A program made the translations under genes and the position numbers. A stretch of DNA of 64,000 bases from Rhynchopus sp. YZ270_cl-10 (taxonomy: Eukaryota; Euglenozoa; Diplonemea; Diplonemida; Diplonemidae): NCBI GenBank assembly GCA_964035575.1, contig OZ037839.1:310001-374000 (forward strand). Direction: 5' to 3'. The notes under the pieces were generated by a model. It was given only the letters and a program-made list of their open reading frames with translations, had not been told where the DNA came from and ran no database searches. Position 1 is the stretch's first letter. Each line of letters opens with the position of its first letter. Positions 53,426-63,039 of the stretch are shown here, piece after piece.

Positions 53426-53680
53426 TCAGGAGAAGTCGTAGTTGATGGTGCCGTCCTGGTTCTCCTCACTCGGACGTCCTTGGCGCCCCTCTGCAGGTGG
53501 CGGGAACGGCGGTGATTCTTCGCCTGCAACACTCTTGTGGCTGGAGCGGCGATTCATCTTCAGGCGTGTGCCCTCGCTGCTGGGATGGTGCTCCGACAGC
53601 GTTCCCTCTGCTGCATCTGTGCACTCAGTAAATAGCTGAATCAGTTCGTTCTACACCACCTCCTTCATGTTTACAACTAG
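53426..53680 (-). pseudogene. Relic last module and tail of an ankyrin-family gene
   Basis: The minus frame reads NELIQLFTECTDAAEGTLSE, clearly a worn module, then NRRSSHKSVAGEESPPFPPP and ends GTINYDFS with a TGA at 53426-53428. One in-frame TAG lies just upstream (VVNMKEVV then stop), and no start or acceptor is obvious. The same tail is found out of frame at 35740-35830. It is probably the old 3' end of the family, left behind when Ank3 gained a new C-terminus. Confidence 0.6.
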
Positions 53681-53742
53681 GCCCTTTACATACGCTCTGG
53701 TACTGGCACTCCGCTCAATTGACTTGCGCCTGGCACGTGTCC

Positions 53743-56700
53743 CTACAACATATGCATCGTACCCATGGAAGGGTGTGCCCGTCGCAGTGTAACACATCGT
53801 CCTGCGGAGTCAGAATATTCTGTAATTAGTGACGAGGCTTCCACAGCCTCACGGGCTTTCGCGTGCTTCTGTTTGTCACATTTGTCTGCAAAGGAACCCT
53901 CGGTAAGCCCTGCGGTGGCTGTGCCGCTGGCTGTCGCCGTGACGCTTGCTGTCAGGTCCAAAGCATTGGGTGAGCGGGTTCCCTTCGAAGCTGGGGAAGT
54001 GGACCCATCGCGTGCTCCCTTCTTCTTCTTCGGGAGGTCCGGCTTGATGACACTGTCTCCAAAAAGTCGTCCAAAACGCTTGCTCCTCTCTGCGAGGGTT
54101 TCTTTGTGCTTGAAAACGTGAAGCGAAGTGCAGTTCTCCTTCGAACAGGTCATTGCATCCTGAAACTCCTTGCACAGCACCAGAAGGGAGGGGTGCCCTT
54201 TGAATTGTCCTTGGCATTGGCGGCAGCGGAGGGTAATGACTCCAGCCTTACTGCGGACGTTGTCCCAGGAGTTGTGCGAGCAGGGGCGTTCTTCGGCGAA
54301 GATTGCTGCCTTCCTTTTCGGCTTTTTTGCCAGTTCCTCTCCTTCACGCTGCCTCTCTGCCTCCCCCAGTTTCTTATCTACTTTCGCAAGAGACTCGTCA
54401 TGTTCTTCGACAGGTTGTGGTTCTGCTTCTGGATGCTGACGTGACTCTGCCATGTGTTCCCATGTCGCACGCATTGAGAGAAGTGTGTTGCGCAAGAGTT
54501 CCTTTTCTGCTGAATCTGTGCAATCAGTGAATCGCTGAATCAGTTCCTTCTGCACTGCCTCCTGCATGCTGACAACTTCACGCAGTGTGTTGGAGCCCGT
54601 TCTGTTTGTCACATCTGTTCTGGAAACATCAACATCAACAGGTTGTGGTTCTGCTTCTGGATGCTGACGTGACTCTGCCATGTGTTCCCATGTCGCACGC
54701 AGTGAGAGAAGTTTGTTGCGCAAGAGTTCCTTTTCTGCCGAATCTGTGCAATCAGTGAATCGCTGAATCAGTTCGTTCTGCACTTCCTCCTGCATGTCTG
54801 CCACTCCACGCAGTGTGTTGCAGCCTCTTGTGTTCATCACATCTGTTCTGGAAACATCAACATCAACAGGTTGTGGTTCTGCTTCTGGATGCTGACGTTC
54901 CCATGTCGCACGCATTGAGAGAAGTCTGTTGCGCAAGAGTACCTTTTCTGCTGAATCTGTGCAATCAGTGAATCGCTGAATCAGTTCTTTCTGCACTTCC
55001 TCCTGCATGTCTGCCACTCCACGCAGTGTGTTGCAGCCTCTTGTGTTCATCACATCTGTTCTGGAAACATCAACATCAACAGGTTGTGGTTCTGCTTCTG
55101 GATGCTGACGTGACTCTGCCATGTGTTCCCATGTCGCACGCATTGAGAGAAGTTTGTTGCGCAAGAGTTCCTTTTCTGCTGAATCTGTGCAATCAGTGAA
55201 TCGCTGAATTAGTTCCTTCTGCACTTCCTCCTGCATGTTGACAACTTGACGCAGTGTGTTGGAGCCTCTTGTGTTCATCACATCTGTTCTGGAAACATCG
55301 GCATCAACAGGTTGTGGTTCTGCTTCTGGTTGCTGACGTGACTCTGCCATGTGTTCCCATGTCGCACGCATTGAGAGAAGTGTGTTGCGCAAGAGTTCCT
55401 TTTCTGCTGAATCTGTGCAATCAGTGAATCGCTGAATCAGTTCCTTCTGCACTGCCTCCTGCATGCTGACAACTTCACGCAGTGTGTTGGAGCCCGTTCT
55501 GTTTGTCACATCTGTTCTGGAAACATCAACATCAACAGGTTGTGGTTCTGCTTCTGGATGCTGACGTGACTCTGCCATGTGTTCCCATGTCGCACGCAGT
55601 GAGAGAAGTTTGTTGCGCAAGAGTTCCTTTTCTGCCGAATCTGTGCAATCAGTGAATCGCTGAATCAGTTCGTTCTGCACTTCCTCCTGCATGTCTGCCA
55701 CTCCACGCAGTGTGTTGCAGCCTCTTGTGTTCATCACATCTGTTCTGGAAACATCAACATCAACAGGTTGTGGTTCTGCTTCTGGATGCTGACGTGACTC
55801 TGCCATGTGTTCCCATGTCGCACGCATTGAGAGAAGTCTGTTGCGCAAGAGTACCTTTTCTGCTGAATCTGTGCAATCAGTGAATCGCTGAATCAGTTCT
55901 TTCTGCACTTCCTCCTGCATGTCTGCCACTCCACGCAGTGTGTTGCAGCCTCTTGTGTTTGTCACATCTGTTCTGGAAACATCGGCATCAACAGGTTGTG
56001 GTTCTGCTTCTGGTTGCTGACGTGACTCTGCCATGTGTTCCCATGTCGCACGCATTGAGACAAGTTTGTTGCGCAAGAGTTCCTTTTCTGCTGAATCTGT
56101 GCAATCAGTGAATCGCTGAATCAGTTCCTTCTGCACTGCCTCCTGCATGCTGACAACTTCACGCAGTGTGTTGGAGCCCGTTCTGTTTGTCACATCTGTT
56201 CTGGAAACATCAACATCAACAGGTTGTGGTTCTGCTTCTGGATGCTGACGTGACTCTGCCATGTGTTCCCATGTCGCACGCAGTGAGAGAAGTTTGTTGC
56301 GCAAGAGTTCCTTTTCTGCCGAATCTGTGCAATCAGTGAATCGCTGAATCAGTTCGTTCTGCACTTCCTCCTGCATGTCTGCCACTCCACGCAGTGTGTT
56401 GCAGCCTCTTGTGTTCATCACATCTGTTCTGGAAACATCAACATCAACAGGTTGTGGTTCTGCTTCTGGATGCTGACGTTCCCATGTCGCACGCATTGAG
56501 AGAAGTCTGTTGCGCAAGAGTACCTTTTCTGCTGAATCTGTGCAATCAGTGAATCGCTGAATCAGTTCTTTCTGCACTTCCTCCTGCATGTCTGCCACTC
56601 CACGCAGTGTGTTGCAGCCTCTTGTGTTCATCACATCTGTTCTGGAAACATCAACATCAACAGGTTGTGGTTCTGCTTCTGGATGCTGACGTGACTCTGC

Positions 56701-59022
56701 CATGTGTTCCCATGTCGCACGCATTGAGAGAAGTTTGTTGCACAAGAGTTCCTTTTCTGCTGAATCTGTGCAATCAGTGAATCGCTGAATTAGTTCCTTC
56801 TGCACTTCCTCCTGCATGTTGACAACTTGACGCAGTGTGTTGGAGCCTCTTGTGTTCATCACATCTGTTCTGGAAACATCGGCATCAACAGGTTGTGGTT
56901 CTGCTTCTGGTTGCTGACGTGACTCTGCCATGTGTTCCCATGTCGCACGCATTGAGAGAAGTCTGTTGCGCAAGAGTTCCTTTTCTGCTGAATCTGTGCA
57001 ATCAGTGAATCGCTGAATCAGTTCTTTCTGCACTTCCTCCTGCATGTCTGCCACTCCACGCAGTGTGTTGCAGCCTCTTGTGTTTGTTACATCTGTTCTG
57101 GAAACATCGGCATCAACAGGTTGTGGTTCTGCTTCTGGTTGCTGACGTGACTCTGCCATGTGTTCCCATGTCGCACGCATTGAGACAAGTTTGTTGCGCA
57201 AGAGTTCCTTTTGTTCTGAATCTGTGCAATCAGTGAATCGCTGAATCAGTTCCTTCTGCACTGCCTCCTGCATGTCTGCCACATCGCACAGTGTGTTGGA
57301 ACCTGTTCTGTTTGTCACATCTATTCTGGAAACATCAGAATCAACAGGATGCTGCTCTGCTTCTGGATGCTGACGTGACTTCGCCATGTGTTCCCAAGCA
57401 GCACGAATTGGTTCAAGTTTCTCGCGCAAGCGCTTCTTTGCTGCGGAATCCATTTGACTCAGTTCGCTGAGTGCTGCTGTGTTCGTCACATCTGCCTGGA
57501 TGTCGGCAACGTCGGCATCAACGACGACACCTGCCTGATCCACTTCCTGCTCCACGCCTACCATCAGATAACGCACAGTCTCCGTGCCTCCCTCTTCCGC
57601 AGCAGTAATCAGACATGTCACCTTCTGTATTTTATGTTTTTTTCTGTCCCCTGCAGTAGCTTCAAAGTGCTGTGAGAGCTCCTCGATATGTTCTGTGACA
57701 CGCAGTTCCGCACCAGCTTCCACCAACAGATTCACAATGTCGCGGTTCTCTCCCATGCACGCACAGACAAGAGGCGAAGGTCCTCTGTCGTCCCATTTCT
57801 CGATGCGTGCACCTGAATCAATAAGCTCCTGCACCTTAGCTGCATATGATTTGGGGTAACGCGCTGCTGCATCGAAACGGATATTGCCATTGCCCTGTAT
57901 ATGCAGCCGTGCACCCGCTTTTAGCAACATCCTCACGATATGGACCTCACCCGCCCGACAAGCCATCATCAGAGGCGAACAGACCAACTCGCTCTTTGCT
58001 TCCACGTCTGCACCTGCATCAATGAGCACTTGCACCACAGCCTCATCTTTGCTGGACACTGCGTGGTGCAACGCAGTCCAGTGCTTAGCATCAACGAGGT
58101 CCACACCCACCTCTGCCATGCACAGAAGGCTTTTCACAATTTTCGTGGATCGACCAGCAGCAATCATGAGACATGTCCTGCCATCTTCGTCTCTTGCACC
58201 CACATCCGCACCTGCTCGAACCAGTACCTTCACAACATCATTCACGTCTGACTCGCAAACCAACAGCAGAGGTGAGCACCCGAAGGTCTTTTTCTCGATG
58301 TCTGCCCCTGCATCAATGAGCACTTGTACCATATCTACATCGTTTCGTAGCACTGCCTTATGCAGCGCAGTCCAGTCGCCCTCGGTCCTACCTACCTGAT
58401 CCACATCCACGCGCCCCAAGCCCACAAGATAGAGCACAGTCTCCGTGTGTACCTCTTCCACCGCAGCGGTAAGACATGTGCGGCCGTTGTGGTCTGTGAC
58501 ACTCGCACCAGCTTGCACCAGCACCTTCACAATGTCGAGGTACCCTTCCTTGCACGCATGGAAAAGAGGCGTACGTCCTGCACTGGAGTCCTTTTTCTCG
58601 ATGTCTGCCCCTGCATCAATGAGCACCTGCACCACATCTGCATGGTTTTGACCCACTGCCTCGTGCAACGCTGTGTTGCCACTCCGGTCCCCACCTCCCT
58701 GATCCACATCCACCTGCCCCAAGCTCACAAGATAGCGCACAGTCTCCGTGTGTCCCTCACACGAAGCCAGGGTAAGACATGTGCGGCCGTTGTGGTCTGC
58801 CACACGCAGTTCCGCACCAGCTTGCACCAACACCTTCACAGCGTCGAGGTACCCTGACCAGCACGCAAGGAGAAGAGGCGTACGTCCTTCAGAGTCCTTT
58901 TCCTCGATGTCTGCCCCTGCATCAATGAGCACCTGTACCACATCTGCACGTCCTTCCTCCACTGCCTCGTGCAACGAAGTGTTCCTGTGTATGCGTGCGA
59001 GTTTCCCATGTTTGTTGCCCAT
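53743..59022 (-). CDS. Ankyrin protein with 13 helical modules and CCCH-like finger (Ank3)
   Basis: A single-exon, 1,759-residue protein starting at the ATG at 59020-59022 (MGNKHG, possible N-myristoylation, inference). Residues ~14-430 are ankyrin repeats of the same type as Ank1. Residues ~544-1537 hold 13 helical modules. The C-terminal ~200 residues differ from the other genes: a basic acidic linker, CSHNSWDNVRSKAG with VITLRCRQCQGQF (a possible Cys/His zinc site), then LCKEFQDAMTCSKENCTSLH, which fits C-x8-C-x4-C-x3-H, close to CCCH fingers of RNA-binding proteins. A Lys/Ser/Thr-rich tail follows. The zinc and RNA-binding roles are inference. Two modules carry the same deletion (ATWERQH), showing array duplication. 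Confidence 0.87.
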   Translation of the reverse strand: MGNKHGKLARIHRNTSLHEAVEEGRADVVQVLIDAGADIEEKDSEGRTPLLLACWSGYLDAVKVLVQAGAELRVADHNGRTCLTLASCEGHTETVRYLVSLGQVDVDQGGGDRSGNTALHEAVGQNHADVVQVLIDAGADIEKKDSSAGRTPLFHACKEGYLDIVKVLVQAGASVTDHNGRTCLTAAVEEVHTETVLYLVGLGRVDVDQVGRTEGDWTALHKAVLRNDVDMVQVLIDAGADIEKKTFGCSPLLLVCESDVNDVVKVLVRAGADVGARDEDGRTCLMIAAGRSTKIVKSLLCMAEVGVDLVDAKHWTALHHAVSSKDEAVVQVLIDAGADVEAKSELVCSPLMMACRAGEVHIVRMLLKAGARLHIQGNGNIRFDAAARYPKSYAAKVQELIDSGARIEKWDDRGPSPLVCACMGENRDIVNLLVEAGAELRVTEHIEELSQHFEATAGDRKKHKIQKVTCLITAAEEGGTETVRYLMVGVEQEVDQAGVVVDADVADIQADVTNTAALSELSQMDSAAKKRLREKLEPIRAAWEHMAKSRQHPEAEQHPVDSDVSRIDVTNRTGSNTLCDVADMQEAVQKELIQRFTDCTDSEQKELLRNKLVSMRATWEHMAESRQQPEAEPQPVDADVSRTDVTNTRGCNTLRGVADMQEEVQKELIQRFTDCTDSAEKELLRNRLLSMRATWEHMAESRQQPEAEPQPVDADVSRTDVMNTRGSNTLRQVVNMQEEVQKELIQRFTDCTDSAEKELLCNKLLSMRATWEHMAESRQHPEAEPQPVDVDVSRTDVMNTRGCNTLRGVADMQEEVQKELIQRFTDCTDSAEKVLLRNRLLSMRATWERQHPEAEPQPVDVDVSRTDVMNTRGCNTLRGVADMQEEVQNELIQRFTDCTDSAEKELLRNKLLSLRATWEHMAESRQHPEAEPQPVDVDVSRTDVTNRTGSNTLREVVSMQEAVQKELIQRFTDCTDSAEKELLRNKLVSMRATWEHMAESRQQPEAEPQPVDADVSRTDVTNTRGCNTLRGVADMQEEVQKELIQRFTDCTDSAEKVLLRNRLLSMRATWEHMAESRQHPEAEPQPVDVDVSRTDVMNTRGCNTLRGVADMQEEVQNELIQRFTDCTDSAEKELLRNKLLSLRATWEHMAESRQHPEAEPQPVDVDVSRTDVTNRTGSNTLREVVSMQEAVQKELIQRFTDCTDSAEKELLRNTLLSMRATWEHMAESRQQPEAEPQPVDADVSRTDVMNTRGSNTLRQVVNMQEEVQKELIQRFTDCTDSAEKELLRNKLLSMRATWEHMAESRQHPEAEPQPVDVDVSRTDVMNTRGCNTLRGVADMQEEVQKELIQRFTDCTDSAEKVLLRNRLLSMRATWERQHPEAEPQPVDVDVSRTDVMNTRGCNTLRGVADMQEEVQNELIQRFTDCTDSAEKELLRNKLLSLRATWEHMAESRQHPEAEPQPVDVDVSRTDVTNRTGSNTLREVVSMQEAVQKELIQRFTDCTDSAEKELLRNTLLSMRATWEHMAESRQHPEAEPQPVEEHDESLAKVDKKLGEAERQREGEELAKKPKRKAAIFAEERPCSHNSWDNVRSKAGVITLRCRQCQGQFKGHPSLLVLCKEFQDAMTCSKENCTSLHVFKHKETLAERSKRFGRLFGDSVIKPDLPKKKKGARDGSTSPASKGTRSPNALDLTASVTATASGTATAGLTEGSFADKCDKQKHAKAREAVEASSLITEYSDSAGRCVTLRRAHPSMGTMHML
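54410..57390 (-). repeat. Helical-module array in Ank3 (13 copies, higher-order repeat)
   Basis: Thirteen tandem modules of about 226 bp. A seven-module higher-order unit of 1,581 bp is visible: the deletion variant at 54890 recurs at 56471, and the order of variants on both sides is the same (NMQEEV, deleted, QNELIQ with SLRA, SMQEAV). Copies are nearly identical, so the last expansion is recent. Confidence 0.95.
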
Positions 59023-59115
59023 GTGTGTCGTTGCTGTGTCTTATGTTGCGTGTCTGTCAGTGGTGGAGTGACGTTACTCTTTGTGAAGAGGTGTGTGGAC
59101 AGGGGAGGGGATAAG
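59023..59115 (-). promoter_or_regulatory. Conserved 5' flank of ankyrin genes, copy 3
   Basis: The AAAGAGTAACGTCACTCCAC block and its surroundings are shared with the Ank1 and Ank2 flanks, at a similar distance from the ATG. Confidence 0.5.
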
Positions 59116-59834
59116 TGCAGGAAGAGAATACTGCTAGGGGGGAAACCGTGGTGTGCTGTAAGGGTGGAGGTCACCACACACGAGCGTAGAAACGCCTGCA
59201 AACTGGCGATCAAGTCCGCTGTCAGCTCTCTAATCAGACTGAAATATAATGACAATTATTGATGCGAGAGGCACATTCACTTCGAAGCACAAGAACCCTG
59301 CAGCCAACAGCAAGGAAGGTGTGAAAATGAAACCTAATGGCTTGCCCGTACCTTGGTGTGAATAGGGGTGGTCCATAAAAGGATCCAGCTGGGGTCCTCA
59401 ACAAAACAAGTGGGAAGGAGAGGAAGATAGTAAACATGGGGTGGGGGAATCGTTAGGAATGTACACTGTGTTGCCCGGAGGCGTTTGGGATTTTATACTT
59501 TACTTTACTTTAAAAAAAAACTGTGTGAACACCCGAGGGTGGTCACCTTATAGGATTACTGTTATGCACTGTCGGTGATCTTGCAGTCAACTGTCAACGC
59601 GAAAGTGCTTTGGGTATTTACAAAACAAACTGCACAGAAAATATCCTCACTCGGAAATTCTCCGCAATTCTCCGCTGCATGGAACACAACTTTTTGCGGC
59701 ATATGACGGCACAGCACCACCCAGGATGCTACACATATTTGTCTAGCCCTGTGCGAAGAGTGATCCATTCCCACAATAGCGTGAGGTTGTCCTTGGTGTT
59801 GATGGAAGAGCTGTGGCGAACCCCCTCCCCCGCA
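59116..59834. other. Intergenic, nothing recognised beyond the shared flank
   Basis: The first ~110 bp resemble 52850-52960 upstream of Ank2. The rest has no supported gene or repeat. Confidence 0.4.
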
Positions 59835-61262
59835 TCAAAACCCACTCAGCACTGTATCGTCCACTGTGGTGCAACCATCCGACGCCTTTCGGACATTGCT
59901 GGATATGGGCACACCACCTCCACCTCCACCTCCACCACCCCACCCCTCCGCAGCAGCCCCTGCAAGCGTCGTGTGGGTCCCCCTCACCTCTACCGCTGTG
60001 GCTGCACGTGGCCGTCCGATCTTCCCATCACCTCCTCTTCCTCCTCCTCCTGCAGGAAGCTCAGTCGGGATGCCCCCAAAGCGGCTCTGCTTCCCCTCGA
60101 AGATCGCACTGCCCCCACTTCCTCCCACCACCTCCCCTCCCCAGACTTCTACACTGGGCTCCTCCTTCTCCTCCTTCTTCTCCTTCACCTCCACATTAAC
60201 CGCTTTCGCTCTCCACATAAATGCGATGTGAACCAACGCTGCTGTAAGAGAGAATACGAGAACAAAGAAGAGCCCCAGACCACATGCCCCACCGATGTGA
60301 ACGAGGAGCGTCGGAATCGATACAGTATCGTAGTAGTGGAGGTGCGTCACTGTGGCGGCTTCATTACGGAGCGTGAGGGAGGAGCGAAGCGATGATGCAC
60401 CTTGCTCGAGCGCAACGGAGGCGACAGATGGAGAAGGAAACTCCCAGAAGCTGTCCCCACTCTCAGGGGAAACCCGAACCGGGGTGAGCACCACCGCAGC
60501 CTCGACATTGTTGTGCACAACAAAATAGTGCACGACACCACCCCCTGCCACCCCTACCCTCACCCCTTCCCTGCACGCAACATTCGTCGTAAAGGACATT
60601 GACACACGATGAGATACATCCGTTGTAAGCGAGATCTCTGGTGCCTGCAAGGCAATGCGCGTCCCCGCAGAGCTGGCGCACGGTACACGAATGGAAGCAT
60701 CTTCATAAAGACCGGTGTAGAAGCAGGAGAGCAGCGTGATCTGCACCTGCGGACAGAGGGTCTCAAGGAAGACACCTGGAGCAGGCACGCCAGCGGCGGT
60801 GAAGTCCTCTTGGTAATGTGCGAGAAAGGGTTGTGACGGGGTGCCAGCAGCAGAGACATCCTCAAGGATGGCGAACGTTGCGAGGGTAAATACCAATGCA
60901 AGCAGCACGGCTGATGCAAAAACAGCGCAGAGGTGGTGTGAAGGGAGGGAAAATGCAGGTGCATGGTGTACATGAGTCGGAGCAGGTGGTTGTGGATGTG
61001 TTGGTGGTTCATGTGTCATCTCCAACACCCCTTTGATGTGTTTGAGAAACACCGGATCTGAAAGAGACTGCAGAAAAGCCTGCTGCACAGCGTCTGAGTC
61101 CAGGGGTGGTGGTGATGGTGGTGGTGGGTATAGTGGAGGTGGTGGAGGCTGCGTTGCAGAAGGCTCGGGTGAGAGGGAGAACATGCTGCGTTCTGGTGCG
61201 GAGGTGAGCTGTGTGTGTTGTGTAGTGTGTGTTGTTTGAAATTTCACATTATGTTCGGCCAT
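59835..61262 (-). CDS. Two-pass membrane protein, function unknown
   Basis: A 475-residue protein starting at the ATG at 61260-61262. The N-terminal ~105 residues are Pro/Ser/His-rich (PPPPPLYPPPPSPPPLDSD). Two strongly hydrophobic spans, LCAVFASAVLLALVFTLATF (~109-134) and GGACGLGLFFVLVFSLTAAL (~320-345), enclose a ~185-residue domain with several Cys (LETLCPQVQITLLSCFY, VPCASSAGTRIAL) and beta-like Val/Ser-rich sequence, presumably luminal or extracellular. The C-terminal ~125 residues are charged then Gly-rich (EVKEKKEEKEEPSVEVWGGE, AEGWGGGGGGGGG) and cytosolic by this model. The layout of two spans with an enclosed domain resembles tetraspan-free receptors or polycystin-like fragments only in outline; no family is recognised. 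Confidence 0.7.
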   Translation of the reverse strand: MAEHNVKFQTTHTTQHTQLTSAPERSMFSLSPEPSATQPPPPPLYPPPPSPPPLDSDAVQQAFLQSLSDPVFLKHIKGVLEMTHEPPTHPQPPAPTHVHHAPAFSLPSHHLCAVFASAVLLALVFTLATFAILEDVSAAGTPSQPFLAHYQEDFTAAGVPAPGVFLETLCPQVQITLLSCFYTGLYEDASIRVPCASSAGTRIALQAPEISLTTDVSHRVSMSFTTNVACREGVRVGVAGGGVVHYFVVHNNVEAAVVLTPVRVSPESGDSFWEFPSPSVASVALEQGASSLRSSLTLRNEAATVTHLHYYDTVSIPTLLVHIGGACGLGLFFVLVFSLTAALVHIAFMWRAKAVNVEVKEKKEEKEEPSVEVWGGEVVGGSGGSAIFEGKQSRFGGIPTELPAGGGGRGGDGKIGRPRAATAVEVRGTHTTLAGAAAEGWGGGGGGGGGVPISSNVRKASDGCTTVDDTVLSGF

Positions 61263-61324
61263 TCACTTCAAAGACGCGGATCTAAATATTTTTTGTGATT
61301 TGGCATGTGAACACTATGAAATCA

Positions 61325-62974
61325 TCAAGTGTGGCAGGATGCGATAGAAAATTGGTACATTAGTCTTCTCCATACCGGTGACACCAGGTCCGCAGCAGCT
61401 GACACCCTGCGTTCTGAGTGCGCTGAGCCACCTACCCCCTCCCACAGACCCATCACGGCACGTGGCGTGTCACCACTACCACTCACGCTCACTCCACCGC
61501 CACTGCCATCTGATGCGTTGCTGAAGGGCGTCGTGGTGGTGGAGGCACGCACACCACGCATGTTCACACCAGACAGCTTCGGCGACGTGAGGGGTGACGA
61601 CACGGGAGGGGTACGCACACCGCCAACACCACTCCCATCCAACACACTACTGGGCGGTGCCGCAGCTGTGGCAGCACCACGCAGGTTCACACCGGACAGC
61701 TTCGGCGATGAGATGGGAGAGTGAGCGGAGGATGACACTGGGGTACGCTTCCCACCATCATCACCACCACCACCACCCAACCCAGGGTCGTTCGGCGTCG
61801 AAGGCACTGTCGGTGCCAACTCTGGTGTCTGCGGCTCCCAGAGTCCCTGCACACGGACCCCAACAGGCGACAGGGTGGCCGGACCTGGACGTGTTGGCTC
61901 CACAGGTCTTTCCGGGGTAGCAGGGGAGTTCTCGTCTGCATCCACCTTATCGTCCACCACCTCTGGGAACAGCACCGTAGGCAGTGTGCCTGCTCTGTCA
62001 GTTGCGGAGTCGGCGTTCCGTTGAGGTGGTGTGGCTCCAAAGGAGAGCTGTTCGCCGTCCTTCTGCACATCGTTCGCGTAGGTCCACATCCCGGGGCTTG
62101 ACTGCGCGAAACGTTCGTACCGTGCAACGTCGTTGTCAATGCTAGGTGTGGCCACACCCGGTGGTGGCGTTGCACTGTGTGTCGGGGAGAGGCTCTGCAC
62201 AGCCTGCGCGAAGGCTCCGTTCGGCAGCAACGCAAGCGGGTTGTTGTGCTCTGTGGTTGCTACTGCAGACACCCCATGCGGCGGTGTCGGGGGAGGCGTC
62301 AACCAGGTCACATGGCTCAGTGTTGGCGACGTCTTCTTCACCGGCACATCACCCCCTTCCTTGACCTCCTTGACCTTCTCCCCCACATCGTCCTTCTCCA
62401 CATCCGTTTGCACCACACTGTCCACTGTCTTCACGACATGCACATTCTTTTTCACATCACCATTTGATAACGGCGGTGGCGGGGGCGGCGGCGGCGGCGG
62501 TGGTGGTGGTGGAGGCCTCACCCTCCCCTTCGCCCCTTCCTGCACAGCATTCTGCGTACCCTGCTTCAACGCCCACTGCGGGAGAGGCGGTGGGGGTGGC
62601 GGCCTCTTCACAACCCGCGGAGGGGGTTCTTGCACCTCCCACACCGGCTCTCTTGTGGAAGCATTCTGCGGCCACACACCATGCATGCTACGTGGTGAGT
62701 CTGAAGCTGACCCCAGGGTGCTCACAGGGCGAGAGGAGGTGCTGATCTGGTCCGGCTGGTGGTGCCTGCGTGGAGAGTGGGGAGGGTGGCGCGCACCCCT
62801 CTTCGGCTTGCGCTGCTTCTGCGGTGTGAGGGGCAGACCCGGATCACCCCCACGCGCATTGCGCATCAACGTCGCAAGAGTGTCAGCGTACAATGCGTCA
62901 TCTGCATCCACATCAAAGGCAGGGTTTGTCAACATAGCGTTCATCTGATGATGAACACCTTGTGGGACGGACAT
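61325..62974 (-). CDS. Proline-rich disordered protein
   Basis: A 549-residue protein starting at the ATG at 62972-62974. It is low-complexity throughout: Pro runs of up to 15 (~140-165), many SP and TP sites that could be phosphorylated by proline-directed kinases, and two similar units, SSPKLSGVNLRGA and TSPKLSGVNMRGV, each preceded by a Ser-rich stretch and followed by Thr/Pro/Gly. Poly-Pro of this sort binds profilin, SH3 or EVH1 domains in formin-like and WASP-like proteins, but no FH2, WH2 or other fold is present. It lies 62 bp downstream-to-upstream from the membrane-protein gene, both minus. Confidence 0.65.
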   Translation of the reverse strand: MSVPQGVHHQMNAMLTNPAFDVDADDALYADTLATLMRNARGGDPGLPLTPQKQRKPKRGARHPPHSPRRHHQPDQISTSSRPVSTLGSASDSPRSMHGVWPQNASTREPVWEVQEPPPRVVKRPPPPPPLPQWALKQGTQNAVQEGAKGRVRPPPPPPPPPPPPPPPLSNGDVKKNVHVVKTVDSVVQTDVEKDDVGEKVKEVKEGGDVPVKKTSPTLSHVTWLTPPPTPPHGVSAVATTEHNNPLALLPNGAFAQAVQSLSPTHSATPPPGVATPSIDNDVARYERFAQSSPGMWTYANDVQKDGEQLSFGATPPQRNADSATDRAGTLPTVLFPEVVDDKVDADENSPATPERPVEPTRPGPATLSPVGVRVQGLWEPQTPELAPTVPSTPNDPGLGGGGGDDGGKRTPVSSSAHSPISSPKLSGVNLRGAATAAAPPSSVLDGSGVGGVRTPPVSSPLTSPKLSGVNMRGVRASTTTTPFSNASDGSGGGVSVSGSGDTPRAVMGLWEGVGGSAHSERRVSAAADLVSPVWRRLMYQFSIASCHT

Positions 62975-63039
62975 CTCCGGTGTGTTCCTTCCCCCTCGCT
63001 ATCGCTATCGCATGAGTCTTACGTAGGGGAGAGCGTGGA

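Noticed and set aside
26140-59022. CRISPR-like array or noncoding satellite for the ~226-bp repeats
   Set aside because: The repeats lie within long open frames, keep codon phase through indels, and vary mostly at protein-tolerated positions; unit length and lack of unique spacers exclude CRISPR.
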